A DNA stretch of 64,000 nt from Opitutaceae bacterium (GTDB lineage: Bacteria > Verrucomicrobiota > Verrucomicrobiia > Opitutales > Opitutaceae), in assembly GCA_016794785.1 (NCBI GenBank), contig JAEUHC010000018.1, positions 62,001-126,000 of the forward strand. Reading direction: 5' to 3'. The position numbers and the translations under genes were made by a program. Numbering within the stretch: the first letter of the stretch is position 1; the number at the start of each line of letters is the position of its first letter. Shown here piece after piece: positions 45,604 to 55,239 of the stretch. The notes below the pieces were generated by a model. That model worked only from the letters and a program-made list of their open reading frames with translations. It did not search any database and was not told where the DNA came from.

Positions 45604-47022
45604 ATGCACCCCGCCTCACCCCTCCTGGCGCTGGCCTGCCTGGTCGGCATCGCCAACGCCGCGCAACCCACGCTGCATTCCTTCAGGAAACAGCAACTCG
45701 AGAAGTTCTACTGGAGTGAGGGCGCTTCGTTCGGTGACATCAACCGCGACGGCAAACCTGACGCCGTTTACGGGCCCTATTGGTTCGAAGGCCCGGGCTT
45801 CACCAAGCGGCACGAGCTCTACGCGCCCGCGAAGACCACCACCGTGAAGGAAAAAGACGGCACCTCGCGGACCTTCGCCGGCTGGCACGGGGGCATGGGC
45901 AATGGCAACGCCTACTCCAACGACAACTTCTTTGCCTTCGTCCACGACCTTGATGGCGACGGATGGAACGACGTGCTCACCTACGGACTGCCGCACACAC
46001 CCGCCTACCTCTACCTCAATCCACGAGGGGAGGCTCGCCACTGGGCCCGGCACACGGTGCTCGACGAAGTGGACAACGAATCGCCGACCTTCACCGATCT
46101 CGACGGCGACGGGCGGCCCGAAATCGTGTGCGTGAACAGTGGCAATTTTGGCTACGCGTCGCCCGATTGGAAGAATCCCACCGCGAAATGGAAGTTCACA
46201 CCGATCTCCGTCGGCGGCACGTGGCAGCGCTACACGCACGGCCTCGGCATCGGCGACATGAACGGCGACGGCCGCCTCGACGTGCTCTTCAAGGACGGCT
46301 GGTTCGAGCAACCCCCGAAATCGGAGCCGGGCGCGCCCTGGCGCCTGCACAAATATTTCTTCGCGCCCGGCGGCGCGCAGATGTTTGCCTACGATGTGAA
46401 CGGCGACGGCCTCGCCGATGTGATTACGTCGCTTGCCGCGCACGGCTGGGGTTTCGCCTGGTATGAGCAACTGCGCGAGAAGGACGCGAACGGAACACCG
46501 ACGTTTAAGCCGCACATCTTCATGAACCGCGAGCCACGCGAGAACCGCTACGGCCTTGTCTTCTCCGAGATCCACGCCGTCGAGCTGGTCGACGTCGACG
46601 GCGACGGGCTGAAGGACATCGTGACGGGCAAATGTTTCTGGGCCCATGGCCCGCCCGGGGTAGGCAATGCCGCGCCCGACGCCGGCGCGCCGGCCGTGCT
46701 CTACTGGTTCAAGCTGACGCGCCGGCCCGGCGGCGCCGTTGATTGGGTGCCGCACCTGATCGACGACGATTCCGGCGTGGGCCGCCAGATTGGCCTTGGC
46801 GATGTGAACGGCGACGGCCGGCCGGACATCATCATCGGGAACAAGAAGGGCGCGTTCGTCTTCACCCACCAAGCGCGCGCCGTGAGCCAGGCGGAGTGGG
46901 ATCGCGCGCAACCCAAGGTGCTCCATCCCGACGCTGAGAAAAACAACCTGACCGCGCGCGACATCATCACGCACACAAAGCGGCTCACTCCGGCCAAGCA
47001 GGATGTGCCGGCGCCGAAGTGA
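45604..47022 (+). CDS. Secreted VCBS/FG-GAP seven-repeat beta-propeller protein
   Basis: 472 residues with a signal peptide (LLALACLVGIANA). Seven calcium-binding loops of the type DxDGDGxxD recur (DINRDGKPD, DLDGDGWND, DLDGDGRPE, DMNGDGRLD, DVNGDGLAD, DVDGDGLKD, DVNGDGRPD), consistent with a seven-bladed propeller. Such proteins act as extracellular adhesive or glycan-binding modules; no enzymatic residues can be named. The tail (AKQDVPAPK) is short. It is followed after 24 bases by the convergent TonB receptor gene. Confidence 0.88.
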   Translation: MHPASPLLALACLVGIANAAQPTLHSFRKQQLEKFYWSEGASFGDINRDGKPDAVYGPYWFEGPGFTKRHELYAPAKTTTVKEKDGTSRTFAGWHGGMGNGNAYSNDNFFAFVHDLDGDGWNDVLTYGLPHTPAYLYLNPRGEARHWARHTVLDEVDNESPTFTDLDGDGRPEIVCVNSGNFGYASPDWKNPTAKWKFTPISVGGTWQRYTHGLGIGDMNGDGRLDVLFKDGWFEQPPKSEPGAPWRLHKYFFAPGGAQMFAYDVNGDGLADVITSLAAHGWGFAWYEQLREKDANGTPTFKPHIFMNREPRENRYGLVFSEIHAVELVDVDGDGLKDIVTGKCFWAHGPPGVGNAAPDAGAPAVLYWFKLTRRPGGAVDWVPHLIDDDSGVGRQIGLGDVNGDGRPDIIIGNKKGAFVFTHQARAVSQAEWDRAQPKVLHPDAEKNNLTARDIITHTKRLTPAKQDVPAPK

Positions 47023-47046
47023 ACCGGAGCGCAGCGCAGCCGGCAG

Positions 47047-50000
47047 CTAGAGATCAAACGTCGCGCTCAGGATGAACTGCCGCGGATCCACGATGCGATA
47101 GGCGTTGGCGTTGCCGTCGGGATACGCACTGATGGCCTGGAGACGGCCGCCTTCCTGCACATTGCGGACGTTGAGCTGAATCGAGGTGTTGACCTTGCCC
47201 AGCAGCCGGAAGCGGTAGCTTGCGAAAAGGTCCACGTAGGTGCGGGCCTGGTCGTAAATCGGGCGCGCCGGATCGAGCTCGTTGATGGGCTGGTTGGCGG
47301 CGAGGAGAGCGGCGTAATTCAGCCCGTAGTAGCCGATGGCCGCCTTGTCCTCCCAGCGCACCGCGCCGCCAACGCTCAGGCGCTTGAGGTGCTGGTTTTC
47401 GAGGCCCAGGCCGGCAAGGCGGTAGCTCGTGCTGAGGTTGAAGCGGAATTTGCGAATCTGCGGGCGCGTCTTGCCCTGATTGGCGACCGCGACGTCGTAG
47501 GGTGTCTTCACGCTCGCGGCGAAGAACTGCGAGGGCGAGTTGGTGCCGTTGTAGCGCTCCGTCCACCACGGGCGGTTGAGCTCGGGATCGATGATGCTCG
47601 TCCAGACGGGCATGCGCTCGGTGATCCAGCGGGTGACGGCAGGCGACATCTTGGAATCGATGGACTCCTGATGGGTGAAGTTGAACTTCGTGGTCCAGTG
47701 CGCCGTGGGATTGAAATGCAGCTCGATCTCGGTGCCTTTGGCGGTGACGTCCTGCGTCTCTGCGACGAGTTCGTTCTGCTCGCCGCGCGACTCGGGCCGC
47801 GTGAAGTAGGCGGCGTCGAGCTTGGTGATCCGCGCGACCTCCTGGTTGATTTGATCGATGGTGAGCGTGCGGCCCTGCGCGGCGGCGGCGTTCTGGGTCC
47901 ACGAGGCGGCGCGCGTGGTGAGGTTGAAGAACTGGTTGCCGTTGGGGGAGTCGAAATCGAGGTTGCGGATGCGCTGCGCGATGATGCGCATGGATCCGTT
48001 GCGCGAGTTGATCTGCGTGGTCTCGTAGCGGTTGGCGCGGAGGACGATTTTCCCGCCGAGGAGATTGAGCGAGAAGCCGTAGTCATGGCCCTTGCCGGTG
48101 GGATCGGGGAGCGGCCCGAGGTAGAGGCCGACGGCGTAGCCCTGCGGTTGGAAGCTGTTGGACTGGTTGTAGTGGAGGTTGAGCCAGCGGAGGGGCTTCG
48201 CCACGACGCCGGCGGTCGAAGTTTTTCCGCCGGCGTGAACCCAGTCGGCGGGGTTGAGGGTAAAGGTGGAACCGTAGTCGAGCACGATGCCATCCGGCGT
48301 GGAGCGGAACATCGTCTGGCCGCGCTGGCGCTGGTCGCGTGCATCCTTGCGGTGCCCAAAGGTCGTCACGATGCGCTCGCCGAGCAGATGGCTCTGCACG
48401 ACGCCGCCCGTGGTGCGAAGCAGGGAGCGGTCCCACGTGTTGGTGGAATCATACCAGAAACCGGGGCCGAGCTTGGCCTGCTCGGTCTGAAAATTGGCGA
48501 CCGCATTCGCCGCACCCGGATTGATCCAGCCGCCCCAGCGATACGAATACGCGCCAGGGGTGAAGTGCTTGGGCGCGGTGTCGGCGTTGTAGCCCTGGTT
48601 GTCGCCCACGTAATAGCGGTAGTAGTTGAGCGCGATGTTGGGCCGCACGAACTCCGCCGAGGTGCCGGCCGGCGCGGGATACCAGGCGTGGTTCGAGAGC
48701 ATCACATCACGCCAGATTGTCGTGCGCGAGCGGAGTTCCTTGAACTCGCCGTAGCCGACGAACTGCTGCATGCCGAGCCACCGAAGCAGGCTTTTTTCCT
48801 TCCGTAGATCGAGGCGGTAGGCGAGTTGGCCTCGGTAGGTCTCGCGCTCAAAGGGTCCGCCGGAGACGCCCTTGGAATTGAAGAAACCAATGTAAGGGCG
48901 GAGGAAAAACGGATTGGCACTGCCGTCGACCATGCGCTCGTTGACATCCATGTAGAGGAAACCCGTCGCGCCGGAGCTGCCCGCGGTGCCGTAGAGCCCG
49001 CGGTTGTCGCGGCGGCCGGCCTCGCGGAAATATCCGCCCTGGAACGCGAGCAGGTGGCGCTCGCTGTCGACGAAGATCTGCTCCAGCTGCAGGTGCGTCA
49101 TCAGGGTGGTCTCGTTGATGCGGTTCATCGCGGCGAGGTTCACGCGCGACCAGTCGTAGATGGCCTTGCTGGTCACGGAAGGATCGCTGGAGAAAAGCGG
49201 CTGAGTCGCGCGGATTTGCTCGGGGACGGTGTTGACGACCACGACGTTCTGGTTGCGGCCCTCGGGCGTGGCGGTGCTCGATGTGCGGCCCGGGCCCCAG
49301 TAGCCGATGCCGCCATTGGTATCGATGAACAGCACCGACTGGTCGCGGATGCTCGCGCTGGTGAAGTAGGGCGGGAGGGTGGTCGCGGTGAAATTGCCGG
49401 GCACGCGCTGGCCGTTGATTTTGGCGGTGAACGTGACGGGATCCCACGTCGGCATCCCGGCCTTGATCCAGCCGGTGATGGCGTCGCGCGGTGGCGTGGT
49501 GTTGGGTCGGTTGCCCTTGATGTGATAGTAGAAATGCGACGCGCTGATCGAGGTTCTGCGGAACGGCTGGTAGCGCACCATGGTGTTGAGCCGGCTGGTG
49601 TCGGTGCCGGAGGGCTTCAAGTTGTAGCCGTCGTGCTGGCGTGTGGCGCCGACGCGCACGGCCAGCGAGTTTTTGAGGAGCACGCGGTTCAGATCGATCG
49701 CGGTGCGGTAGCCGTCGAAACTGTCGGCCCGCAGCGAAAGCTGCGAACGGTCGCGGCCCAGGTTGGCGGAGGCGGGCGCCATGTTGACGGTGCCGGCGGC
49801 ATTGCCGAGGCCGAAGACCGTGGAGTTCGGCCCGCGGCTGATTTCCACCGCGTCGATGATCGACGGATCAATCGGCATGCGGCCGCTGGTCTCGAAGTTG
49901 CCGAACGAGAGGTTGGCCGGGCCGACGCCACGGACGCGGTTGGCGGTGTTCGGATTGAGCGAATTGTCGACCGGGCTGCCGTTGCGATCGACCGAGAATT

Positions 50001-50322
50001 CCGTGTAGGTGCCGGTGCCCTCGGTGCCGGCCTCGTAGAGGAAGATGTCGTTGATATCGAGGAGGGCAAAGTCCGCCATCTGCTCCTTGGTCACGACAGT
50101 GATCGAGGAGGCGAGGTCCTCGACCTTCGAGTTGAGGCGCGTGCCGGACATGGTGCTCGACGAATAGTAACCGCGGCCCTGCGACGTGACCTCGAAGGGG
50201 GAGAGGACGACGGTCTCGTCAGCGCCCTTCGCGGACGCGGACGAGGGCGGAGTGGTTTGGGCGAGGGAGGCGCACGCGCGGAGCGCGACGAACACCACGA
50301 TGACACGGGCGGGGGAGTTCAT
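47047..50322 (-). CDS. Large TonB-dependent receptor (second of a tandem pair)
   Basis: 1091 residues. Signal peptide, then VVLSPFEV, then the plug (SGTRLNSKVEDLASSITVVTKEQ in part; RGPNSTVFGLGNAAGTVN). The barrel is long and ends RQFILSATFDL, with the aromatic residue near the C-terminus that outer-membrane insertion requires. It resembles the receptor at 50503-54027 in start, plug and end, so the two arose by duplication. No TonB, ExbB or ExbD gene is nearby. It likely imports oligosaccharides or metal complexes; the ligand cannot be predicted. A 180-base gap with hairpins separates it from the paralogue upstream. Confidence 0.9.
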   Translation of the reverse strand: MNSPARVIVVFVALRACASLAQTTPPSSASAKGADETVVLSPFEVTSQGRGYYSSSTMSGTRLNSKVEDLASSITVVTKEQMADFALLDINDIFLYEAGTEGTGTYTEFSVDRNGSPVDNSLNPNTANRVRGVGPANLSFGNFETSGRMPIDPSIIDAVEISRGPNSTVFGLGNAAGTVNMAPASANLGRDRSQLSLRADSFDGYRTAIDLNRVLLKNSLAVRVGATRQHDGYNLKPSGTDTSRLNTMVRYQPFRRTSISASHFYYHIKGNRPNTTPPRDAITGWIKAGMPTWDPVTFTAKINGQRVPGNFTATTLPPYFTSASIRDQSVLFIDTNGGIGYWGPGRTSSTATPEGRNQNVVVVNTVPEQIRATQPLFSSDPSVTSKAIYDWSRVNLAAMNRINETTLMTHLQLEQIFVDSERHLLAFQGGYFREAGRRDNRGLYGTAGSSGATGFLYMDVNERMVDGSANPFFLRPYIGFFNSKGVSGGPFERETYRGQLAYRLDLRKEKSLLRWLGMQQFVGYGEFKELRSRTTIWRDVMLSNHAWYPAPAGTSAEFVRPNIALNYYRYYVGDNQGYNADTAPKHFTPGAYSYRWGGWINPGAANAVANFQTEQAKLGPGFWYDSTNTWDRSLLRTTGGVVQSHLLGERIVTTFGHRKDARDQRQRGQTMFRSTPDGIVLDYGSTFTLNPADWVHAGGKTSTAGVVAKPLRWLNLHYNQSNSFQPQGYAVGLYLGPLPDPTGKGHDYGFSLNLLGGKIVLRANRYETTQINSRNGSMRIIAQRIRNLDFDSPNGNQFFNLTTRAASWTQNAAAAQGRTLTIDQINQEVARITKLDAAYFTRPESRGEQNELVAETQDVTAKGTEIELHFNPTAHWTTKFNFTHQESIDSKMSPAVTRWITERMPVWTSIIDPELNRPWWTERYNGTNSPSQFFAASVKTPYDVAVANQGKTRPQIRKFRFNLSTSYRLAGLGLENQHLKRLSVGGAVRWEDKAAIGYYGLNYAALLAANQPINELDPARPIYDQARTYVDLFASYRFRLLGKVNTSIQLNVRNVQEGGRLQAISAYPDGNANAYRIVDPRQFILSATFDL

Positions 50323-50450
50323 GGGGCGGGGATTTCAGGTTGAAAGAACCCAAAGCGAAGGCTTGGCGGGCCCAGCAAACCGAACAGCTCAACCAAGGAG
50401 GATTGCCCCGAAAAGGCGAGCCCGCACGCAGAGCGAGGCCAATCGCCAGA

Positions 50451-50490
50451 GGATCGCTCCTGCCTGATCGGCTTTGTCCCAAAGCGATCC
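50451..50490 (-). promoter_or_regulatory. Nested hairpins between tandem TonB receptor genes
   Basis: Two alternative foldings share bases. GGATCGCT (50451-50458) pairs with AGCGATCC (50483-50490), and within the loop GCTTTG (50471-50476) pairs with CAAAGC (50480-50485) around TCC. The second half of the first stem overlaps the second, so they exclude each other in part. It lies 12 to 52 bases beyond the upstream gene's stop and about 130 bases before the next start. No T tract is seen, so attenuation or mRNA processing is only a possibility. Confidence 0.35.
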
Positions 50491-50502
50491 CCAGCCGGCC
50501 CG

Positions 50503-53500
50503 CTACATTTCGAACGACGCCGAGAGAATGAACTGCCGCGGATCGACGATGCGGTAGGTGGAGGCTCGCCCGTCGAAGAACGCGCTGGTCTTCTGCAACC
50601 GGCCTCCGTCTTCCTGCAGATTCCTGACGTTGAGCTGGAAGTTTGCCCGCACCCGGTCCGCGAACAGCTTGGTCCGGTAGCTGACGAAGACGTCGACATT
50701 CGCCTCGGCCGAAGAGTAGATCGGCCGGTTCGGATCGAGCTGCAGGATGCGGTTCGCCGCGAGGGTGAGGTCCATGCCCGGAGTGTAGCCTTTGCCGAAG
50801 AAACCGATGGACCCCTTGCTGGCGTAGCGCAACGAACCGCCGACGCTCATGTTTTTCAGGATCCGGTTATCGGAGAAGAGGCCGGACAGGTTGTAGCGGG
50901 TGTTGAACTTGGCGGAGTATTCGCGGATTTGCGGACGGGGGCGGCCAATCGTCGCGCGGAAAACGGCCATGGGCGCATCCACATTCGTGGCAAAGTTCAA
51001 CGCCGCGGACTGCGTGCCGTTGTAACCGGACAACGTGGTGAACGGCGCGCCGAGGATATTCCACCAGAGCAGGCGGCCGGTCGAGCCGGTGGGGAGCTGA
51101 GTCGGCGGCAGGGTCGGCAACGGCGTGGTCACGCCGCCGAGGGTCTGCGTGGTGTTGGTGTAGCGCGGATCCTCGAGGGTGGTCCAGATGGGCATGCGCG
51201 CGGCGATGTAGTCGTCGACGGCGGAACCGGCCGCGGTGTTGATCGCCTGCGTCTTCGTGACCGATGCGCTGATGGTCCAGTTGCGGGTGGGGTTGTAGTT
51301 GATCTCGATCTCGTGGCCCTTCGAGCGCGCGTCGTTGACGGCGGCGTAGGTGCCGGCGGCGGCGATGGCCTGCAGGCCGTTGTATTGCTCGAGCGGCATC
51401 TTGATCGCGGCCGCAATCTGGGCGTTGGTGGCGACGCCGCCGGTGCCGAGGCCGTTGAGCCAGGCACTGGTCTGCGTCCGGAGGTTGTAGGAGTCGGTGG
51501 CGATGAATCCCTCATACCGCAGGATGCGCTGGGCCATCGTGGAGATGTCGCCGTTGCGGAGATCCTTTTGGTCGGTGACGAAGTTGTTGTAGCGGATGGA
51601 AAGGCGGCCATCGAGCATCGTCACCCAGAAGCCGCGGTCCTTGGTGGTGCCGCTCTGGTTGGGCAGCTGCTTCAGGAACAAATCGTAGGCCGGACCCTGC
51701 GCGATGAAGTTGTCCGCATTATTGAAGGTAAGGGTGAGGCTGGTGACGGCTTCGGCGAGGAATTTGCCGACACCGGTGCCGTTGGTGACGCGCGTGCGGA
51801 AGAAATCGAGATCGCGGAGCGGACGGACCACGATTGAGGAGGACTTCGTCTTGCCCTGAGCCCGGCGCCAAGGGCCGACCCACCCGCTGGACGCCGCGAA
51901 GTTGTAGTCGCGCAGGTCCGGCGTGAGCAGGGCGAGCGGGGCGTTGCGGTCGTTTACCACGTCCTCGCGCAGGCCGAACGTGCCGACGAGCTTGCCGCCG
52001 AGGAAGGTGCTCTGGAGCACGCCGCCGGAGGTTTTCACGAGGGAATTGACGCTCGACAAGCCACCGCCGCCATCAGGGCTGGGGGTGAACCCGACGCCAG
52101 TCACATCCTTGAACATCGCGCCGCTAGACGGGCCCCAGACGTAGGCGACATTGGCCCCTTCAGGGAAATAGCTCGGGGCGTATTCGATGCCGCCGCCGAC
52201 CGTGTTTCCGACGTAGTATTGCTCGTTGAGGCGGGAATAGTTGCCGGGCGCGATGGGATACCGGGCGTCGACATTAGTCTGCGTGCGGGTGCCCAACGGG
52301 GTGTTGAGGGCGGCGTATTTCTGCTGCCACGCCTTGTCGCGGCCGAGGGCAGAGTGCCGGTAGGTGAACTGACGGTTCTGCTGGTCCTTGTATTCGTAGT
52401 AGCCGAGGAGTTGCTGGGTGCCGAGCCACTTGCTCCAACCCTTGTCCTGGGAGAAATCGAGGCGGTAGGCAGCCTGGGCGCGGGTGGTTTCCCACAACAG
52501 GGGCTTGAGCCGGAGGAAGGGTTCGTTGCTCCGGAGGTAAGGCCGGCCGAAATAGGGGTTGGGTGTGCCATCCAGGTAGACCCGGTTCACGTCGACCTGC
52601 AGCTGGCCCACATTGCTGTTCACGCTCGCGGGGCCCATGGGCTGGTTCTCCATCCGATCGGCGTCCTCGCGCAAGTAGGTGATCTGCGCGGCCAGCGTGT
52701 GCTTCGGCGTGCTGAGGATGATCTGGTCGAGCTGCGCGAGGTAGGTGTTCACGTTGTCCCACGCCTTGCCGTTGCCTGCGAGGTTGATGCTGGTCCAGTC
52801 GTAGATCGATCGATCGTTGATCGGACGCGTGACGGAATTGTAGAGCGGCTGCTGCGCGGCCGTGAAGGTCTCCGAGGGCCCCGTGGTCAAAAGGCCGATA
52901 CCCGTGGCCGTGGCGCCGAATGGGTCCGAGTTGGCCAAGGCGCCCGAGGTGTAGCGCGCCATCGTCCAGTAGGGCGCCTGGCCCGGGCCGCCGATCTGGA
53001 AAGGGGAGCGGCTCTCCGCGCCGCCGGTGAAGAAAGCGGCCGGCGCCGCCGTGTAGGGCGTGGTCGAGCCGAGGACGTTGCCGTTGCCGAAGACGCGGCC
53101 GTCGGCCATGGTGACAAGGCCCGTGACGGGATTCCAACCCGGTCTCCCGGCCCGAATCCAATCGGTGAAGTAGTCGCGCGGCGTGGTGAAGTTGGGCCGC
53201 ACGGACGCGTTCTTGTAGTTGAACCAAGAGGCCGACAAAGTCGTGCTCTTGAACGGCCGGACTTTAATCTGCGCGCTGAGGCGGCGGGCGTCCTCCCCGG
53301 AGGGCTTGCGGACGAAGCCAGTGTGCTGGTTCGCGTAGCTCGCGCGGAAAGCGAGCTTGTCCGACAGCCGGCGGTTGACGTCGAGCGAGACGCGCCAGCC
53401 TTCGTAACTGTCGGCGCGCAGTTCCGCCCGGGTGAAATTACGGCTGAGGTTGGCGGTGGCGGGCACTTGGTTCACGGTGCCGGAGGCATTGCCGAGGCCG

Positions 53501-54027
53501 AAGATGTTGGCGTTGGGGCCGCGGCTCAGCTCGAGCGAGTCCATCCACAGCGGATCAACCGGCACGCGGCCGGACGTCTGGATGTTGTTGAAGGCGATGT
53601 TGGCGTTGCCGATGCCGCGGACGCGATTGGCGTTGTTGGGATTGAGGCTCACGTTGTCGACCACCGCGCCGGTGCGGTCCGTCACGAACTCGGAGTAGGA
53701 GTTGGTGCCCTCGGTGCTCGCCATGTGATCGAAGATGTCGTTGATATCGAGCATCGCGAAGTCGGCCATCTGCTCCTTGGTCATCACGGTGATCGACTGT
53801 CCGAGGTCCTCGATCTTTGAGTTGAGGCGCGTGCCGGACATTGTGTTCGACTGAAAGTAGCCCTTGTTTTCCACGACGACCTCGAAGGGCGAGAGCGTGA
53901 CAATCTCTTCAGCCCCGGACCTGGCCGTGGCGGGCGGCGTGGGGGCGGTTTGCGCGACGATAAGCGGCGCAACGAGCACGGCGGCGGAACAGCGAAGGAC
54001 AGGAACGAGGCGAGCGGAGGTTTTCAT
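50503..54027 (-). CDS. Giant TonB-dependent receptor (first of a tandem pair)
   Basis: 1174 residues. Signal peptide (to about 25), then TLSPFEV, plug segments (SGTRLNSKIEDLGQSITVMTKEQ in part, SRGPNANIFGLGNASGTVN), and a barrel ending RQFILSASFEM. Closely related to the receptor that follows it; differences are spread over the barrel loops, which suggests different ligands. The gene follows a LacI-type regulator gene by 93 bases on the same strand, and that regulator is a good candidate for its control. No operator of clear LacI symmetry is evident in the gap. Confidence 0.9.
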   Translation of the reverse strand: MKTSARLVPVLRCSAAVLVAPLIVAQTAPTPPATARSGAEEIVTLSPFEVVVENKGYFQSNTMSGTRLNSKIEDLGQSITVMTKEQMADFAMLDINDIFDHMASTEGTNSYSEFVTDRTGAVVDNVSLNPNNANRVRGIGNANIAFNNIQTSGRVPVDPLWMDSLELSRGPNANIFGLGNASGTVNQVPATANLSRNFTRAELRADSYEGWRVSLDVNRRLSDKLAFRASYANQHTGFVRKPSGEDARRLSAQIKVRPFKSTTLSASWFNYKNASVRPNFTTPRDYFTDWIRAGRPGWNPVTGLVTMADGRVFGNGNVLGSTTPYTAAPAAFFTGGAESRSPFQIGGPGQAPYWTMARYTSGALANSDPFGATATGIGLLTTGPSETFTAAQQPLYNSVTRPINDRSIYDWTSINLAGNGKAWDNVNTYLAQLDQIILSTPKHTLAAQITYLREDADRMENQPMGPASVNSNVGQLQVDVNRVYLDGTPNPYFGRPYLRSNEPFLRLKPLLWETTRAQAAYRLDFSQDKGWSKWLGTQQLLGYYEYKDQQNRQFTYRHSALGRDKAWQQKYAALNTPLGTRTQTNVDARYPIAPGNYSRLNEQYYVGNTVGGGIEYAPSYFPEGANVAYVWGPSSGAMFKDVTGVGFTPSPDGGGGLSSVNSLVKTSGGVLQSTFLGGKLVGTFGLREDVVNDRNAPLALLTPDLRDYNFAASSGWVGPWRRAQGKTKSSSIVVRPLRDLDFFRTRVTNGTGVGKFLAEAVTSLTLTFNNADNFIAQGPAYDLFLKQLPNQSGTTKDRGFWVTMLDGRLSIRYNNFVTDQKDLRNGDISTMAQRILRYEGFIATDSYNLRTQTSAWLNGLGTGGVATNAQIAAAIKMPLEQYNGLQAIAAAGTYAAVNDARSKGHEIEINYNPTRNWTISASVTKTQAINTAAGSAVDDYIAARMPIWTTLEDPRYTNTTQTLGGVTTPLPTLPPTQLPTGSTGRLLWWNILGAPFTTLSGYNGTQSAALNFATNVDAPMAVFRATIGRPRPQIREYSAKFNTRYNLSGLFSDNRILKNMSVGGSLRYASKGSIGFFGKGYTPGMDLTLAANRILQLDPNRPIYSSAEANVDVFVSYRTKLFADRVRANFQLNVRNLQEDGGRLQKTSAFFDGRASTYRIVDPRQFILSASFEM

Positions 54028-54120
54028 GGCGGTCAGGGTTTGGTCGCGCGCAGGCGCAAAGGGACGAGGGTGACGCCATCCTTGCCGGCCCGCGCGCCAC
54101 GCCCGAGCGCGGGATTGCGC

Positions 54121-55185
54121 TCATCGTTGACTGGAAGCCGGTCGGGCGGCCGGCCGCAAGCTCCGCGCGGGCAGTGTGCGGCCCTCGCGCCAAGTCCCTG
54201 TCAGCAGCACCTCATGCGGATTCGCAGGCACGCCGGTCTCGCAGCGGTGCATCAGTCCCACCAGCATCTCCACCGCGAGTGCGCCGATCGTGGCCGAATC
54301 GTAGTGCACGCCTGCGCACCCCAGCTCCGGGTGCTCCTCCAGCTCGACAAGGCCGACATCACGGGGCGCCTTGCGGCCAAGGCGGGCCAGCCAGTCGAGC
54401 AGGGGCTTGGCGTGCGTGGCGAGGATGGCGTCGGGCTTGTTCGCGCGGAACCAGGCCGCGAAACCCGGCTCGTCGGCCGGGACACCCGGGCAAAGGGGCA
54501 CACGATCGCCTGCCGGCACCAGGCGCTGTTGCACGAGGTAGGCGCCCAGCCAGCGATCGCCCACGCACGGGCTGTCGTTGGGGGCGGAGAACACAAAGCC
54601 CACGCGCCGGTAGCCCCGCTGCTCGCATTGATGCATGGCCTGCGTGACCGTCTCGAAATGGTTCTCCGTGACGCGATGGAGCGCCGGGGAGCGCAGCGTC
54701 ATGCCGAGCGCCACGCAAGAGAACCGATCCCAGGCCAGCGACAGCGAAGCCTGGCCCGGCGGCAGGCGCCCGGTGATGAGGCCGTGGATGCCGCGGGCGG
54801 AAAGCACATCGCACAAGCGCGCCGGCGTCATGCCCGGCTCCGCGAGCCAGAAATGCTCGAGCCGGTAGCCGAGGTCGCGCGCCTTCTGCTCCGCGCCCGG
54901 GAAAAAATCCGGCCGACCGTGCCCCACGGGTCGCCAGCCGTCGCGGGTGGGGTAGTTGGTGACGAACGCGAGCGTGACGTGCTTCGTCGCACCGCCCGTG
55001 CGGCGCGAGCGCATGAGCGCGGAGACGAGCGGGTTCATGCGGTAGCCTAGGCGCGCCGCCACCGCCTTCACGTGCTCGCGCGTCGTGGCGGGGATGCGTG
55101 GGTGATCGCGCAGCGCCAGCGACACGGTCGTGCGGTGCACGCCCGCGCGCACCGCGACGTCCTGCAAGGTGGCCGGTTTCGACAT
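54121..55185 (-). CDS. LacI-family transcriptional regulator
   Basis: 354 residues from MSKPATLQDVAVRAGVH; an earlier in-frame start adds 18 non-similar residues. The N-terminal LacI helix-turn-helix (LQDVAVRAGVHRTTVSLALRDHPRIPATTREHVKAVAARLGY, in part) is complete with the hinge region. A periplasmic-binding-protein-like effector domain follows (VTLAFVTNYPTRDG, RRVGFVFSA, PDAILATH). Such regulators usually respond to a sugar released by the system they control. The first giant TonB receptor lies just downstream on the same strand, so sugar-dependent receptor expression is inferred. The aspartyl-protease gene ends 55 bases upstream of its start. Confidence 0.9.
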   Translation of the reverse strand: MSKPATLQDVAVRAGVHRTTVSLALRDHPRIPATTREHVKAVAARLGYRMNPLVSALMRSRRTGGATKHVTLAFVTNYPTRDGWRPVGHGRPDFFPGAEQKARDLGYRLEHFWLAEPGMTPARLCDVLSARGIHGLITGRLPPGQASLSLAWDRFSCVALGMTLRSPALHRVTENHFETVTQAMHQCEQRGYRRVGFVFSAPNDSPCVGDRWLGAYLVQQRLVPAGDRVPLCPGVPADEPGFAAWFRANKPDAILATHAKPLLDWLARLGRKAPRDVGLVELEEHPELGCAGVHYDSATIGALAVEMLVGLMHRCETGVPANPHEVLLTGTWREGRTLPARSLRPAARPASSQR

Positions 55186-55239
55186 GCGTTGAAACGTGGA
55201 TGCCGCGACGGCGCTGGCAACACTGCGCCGCTGCTGCAC

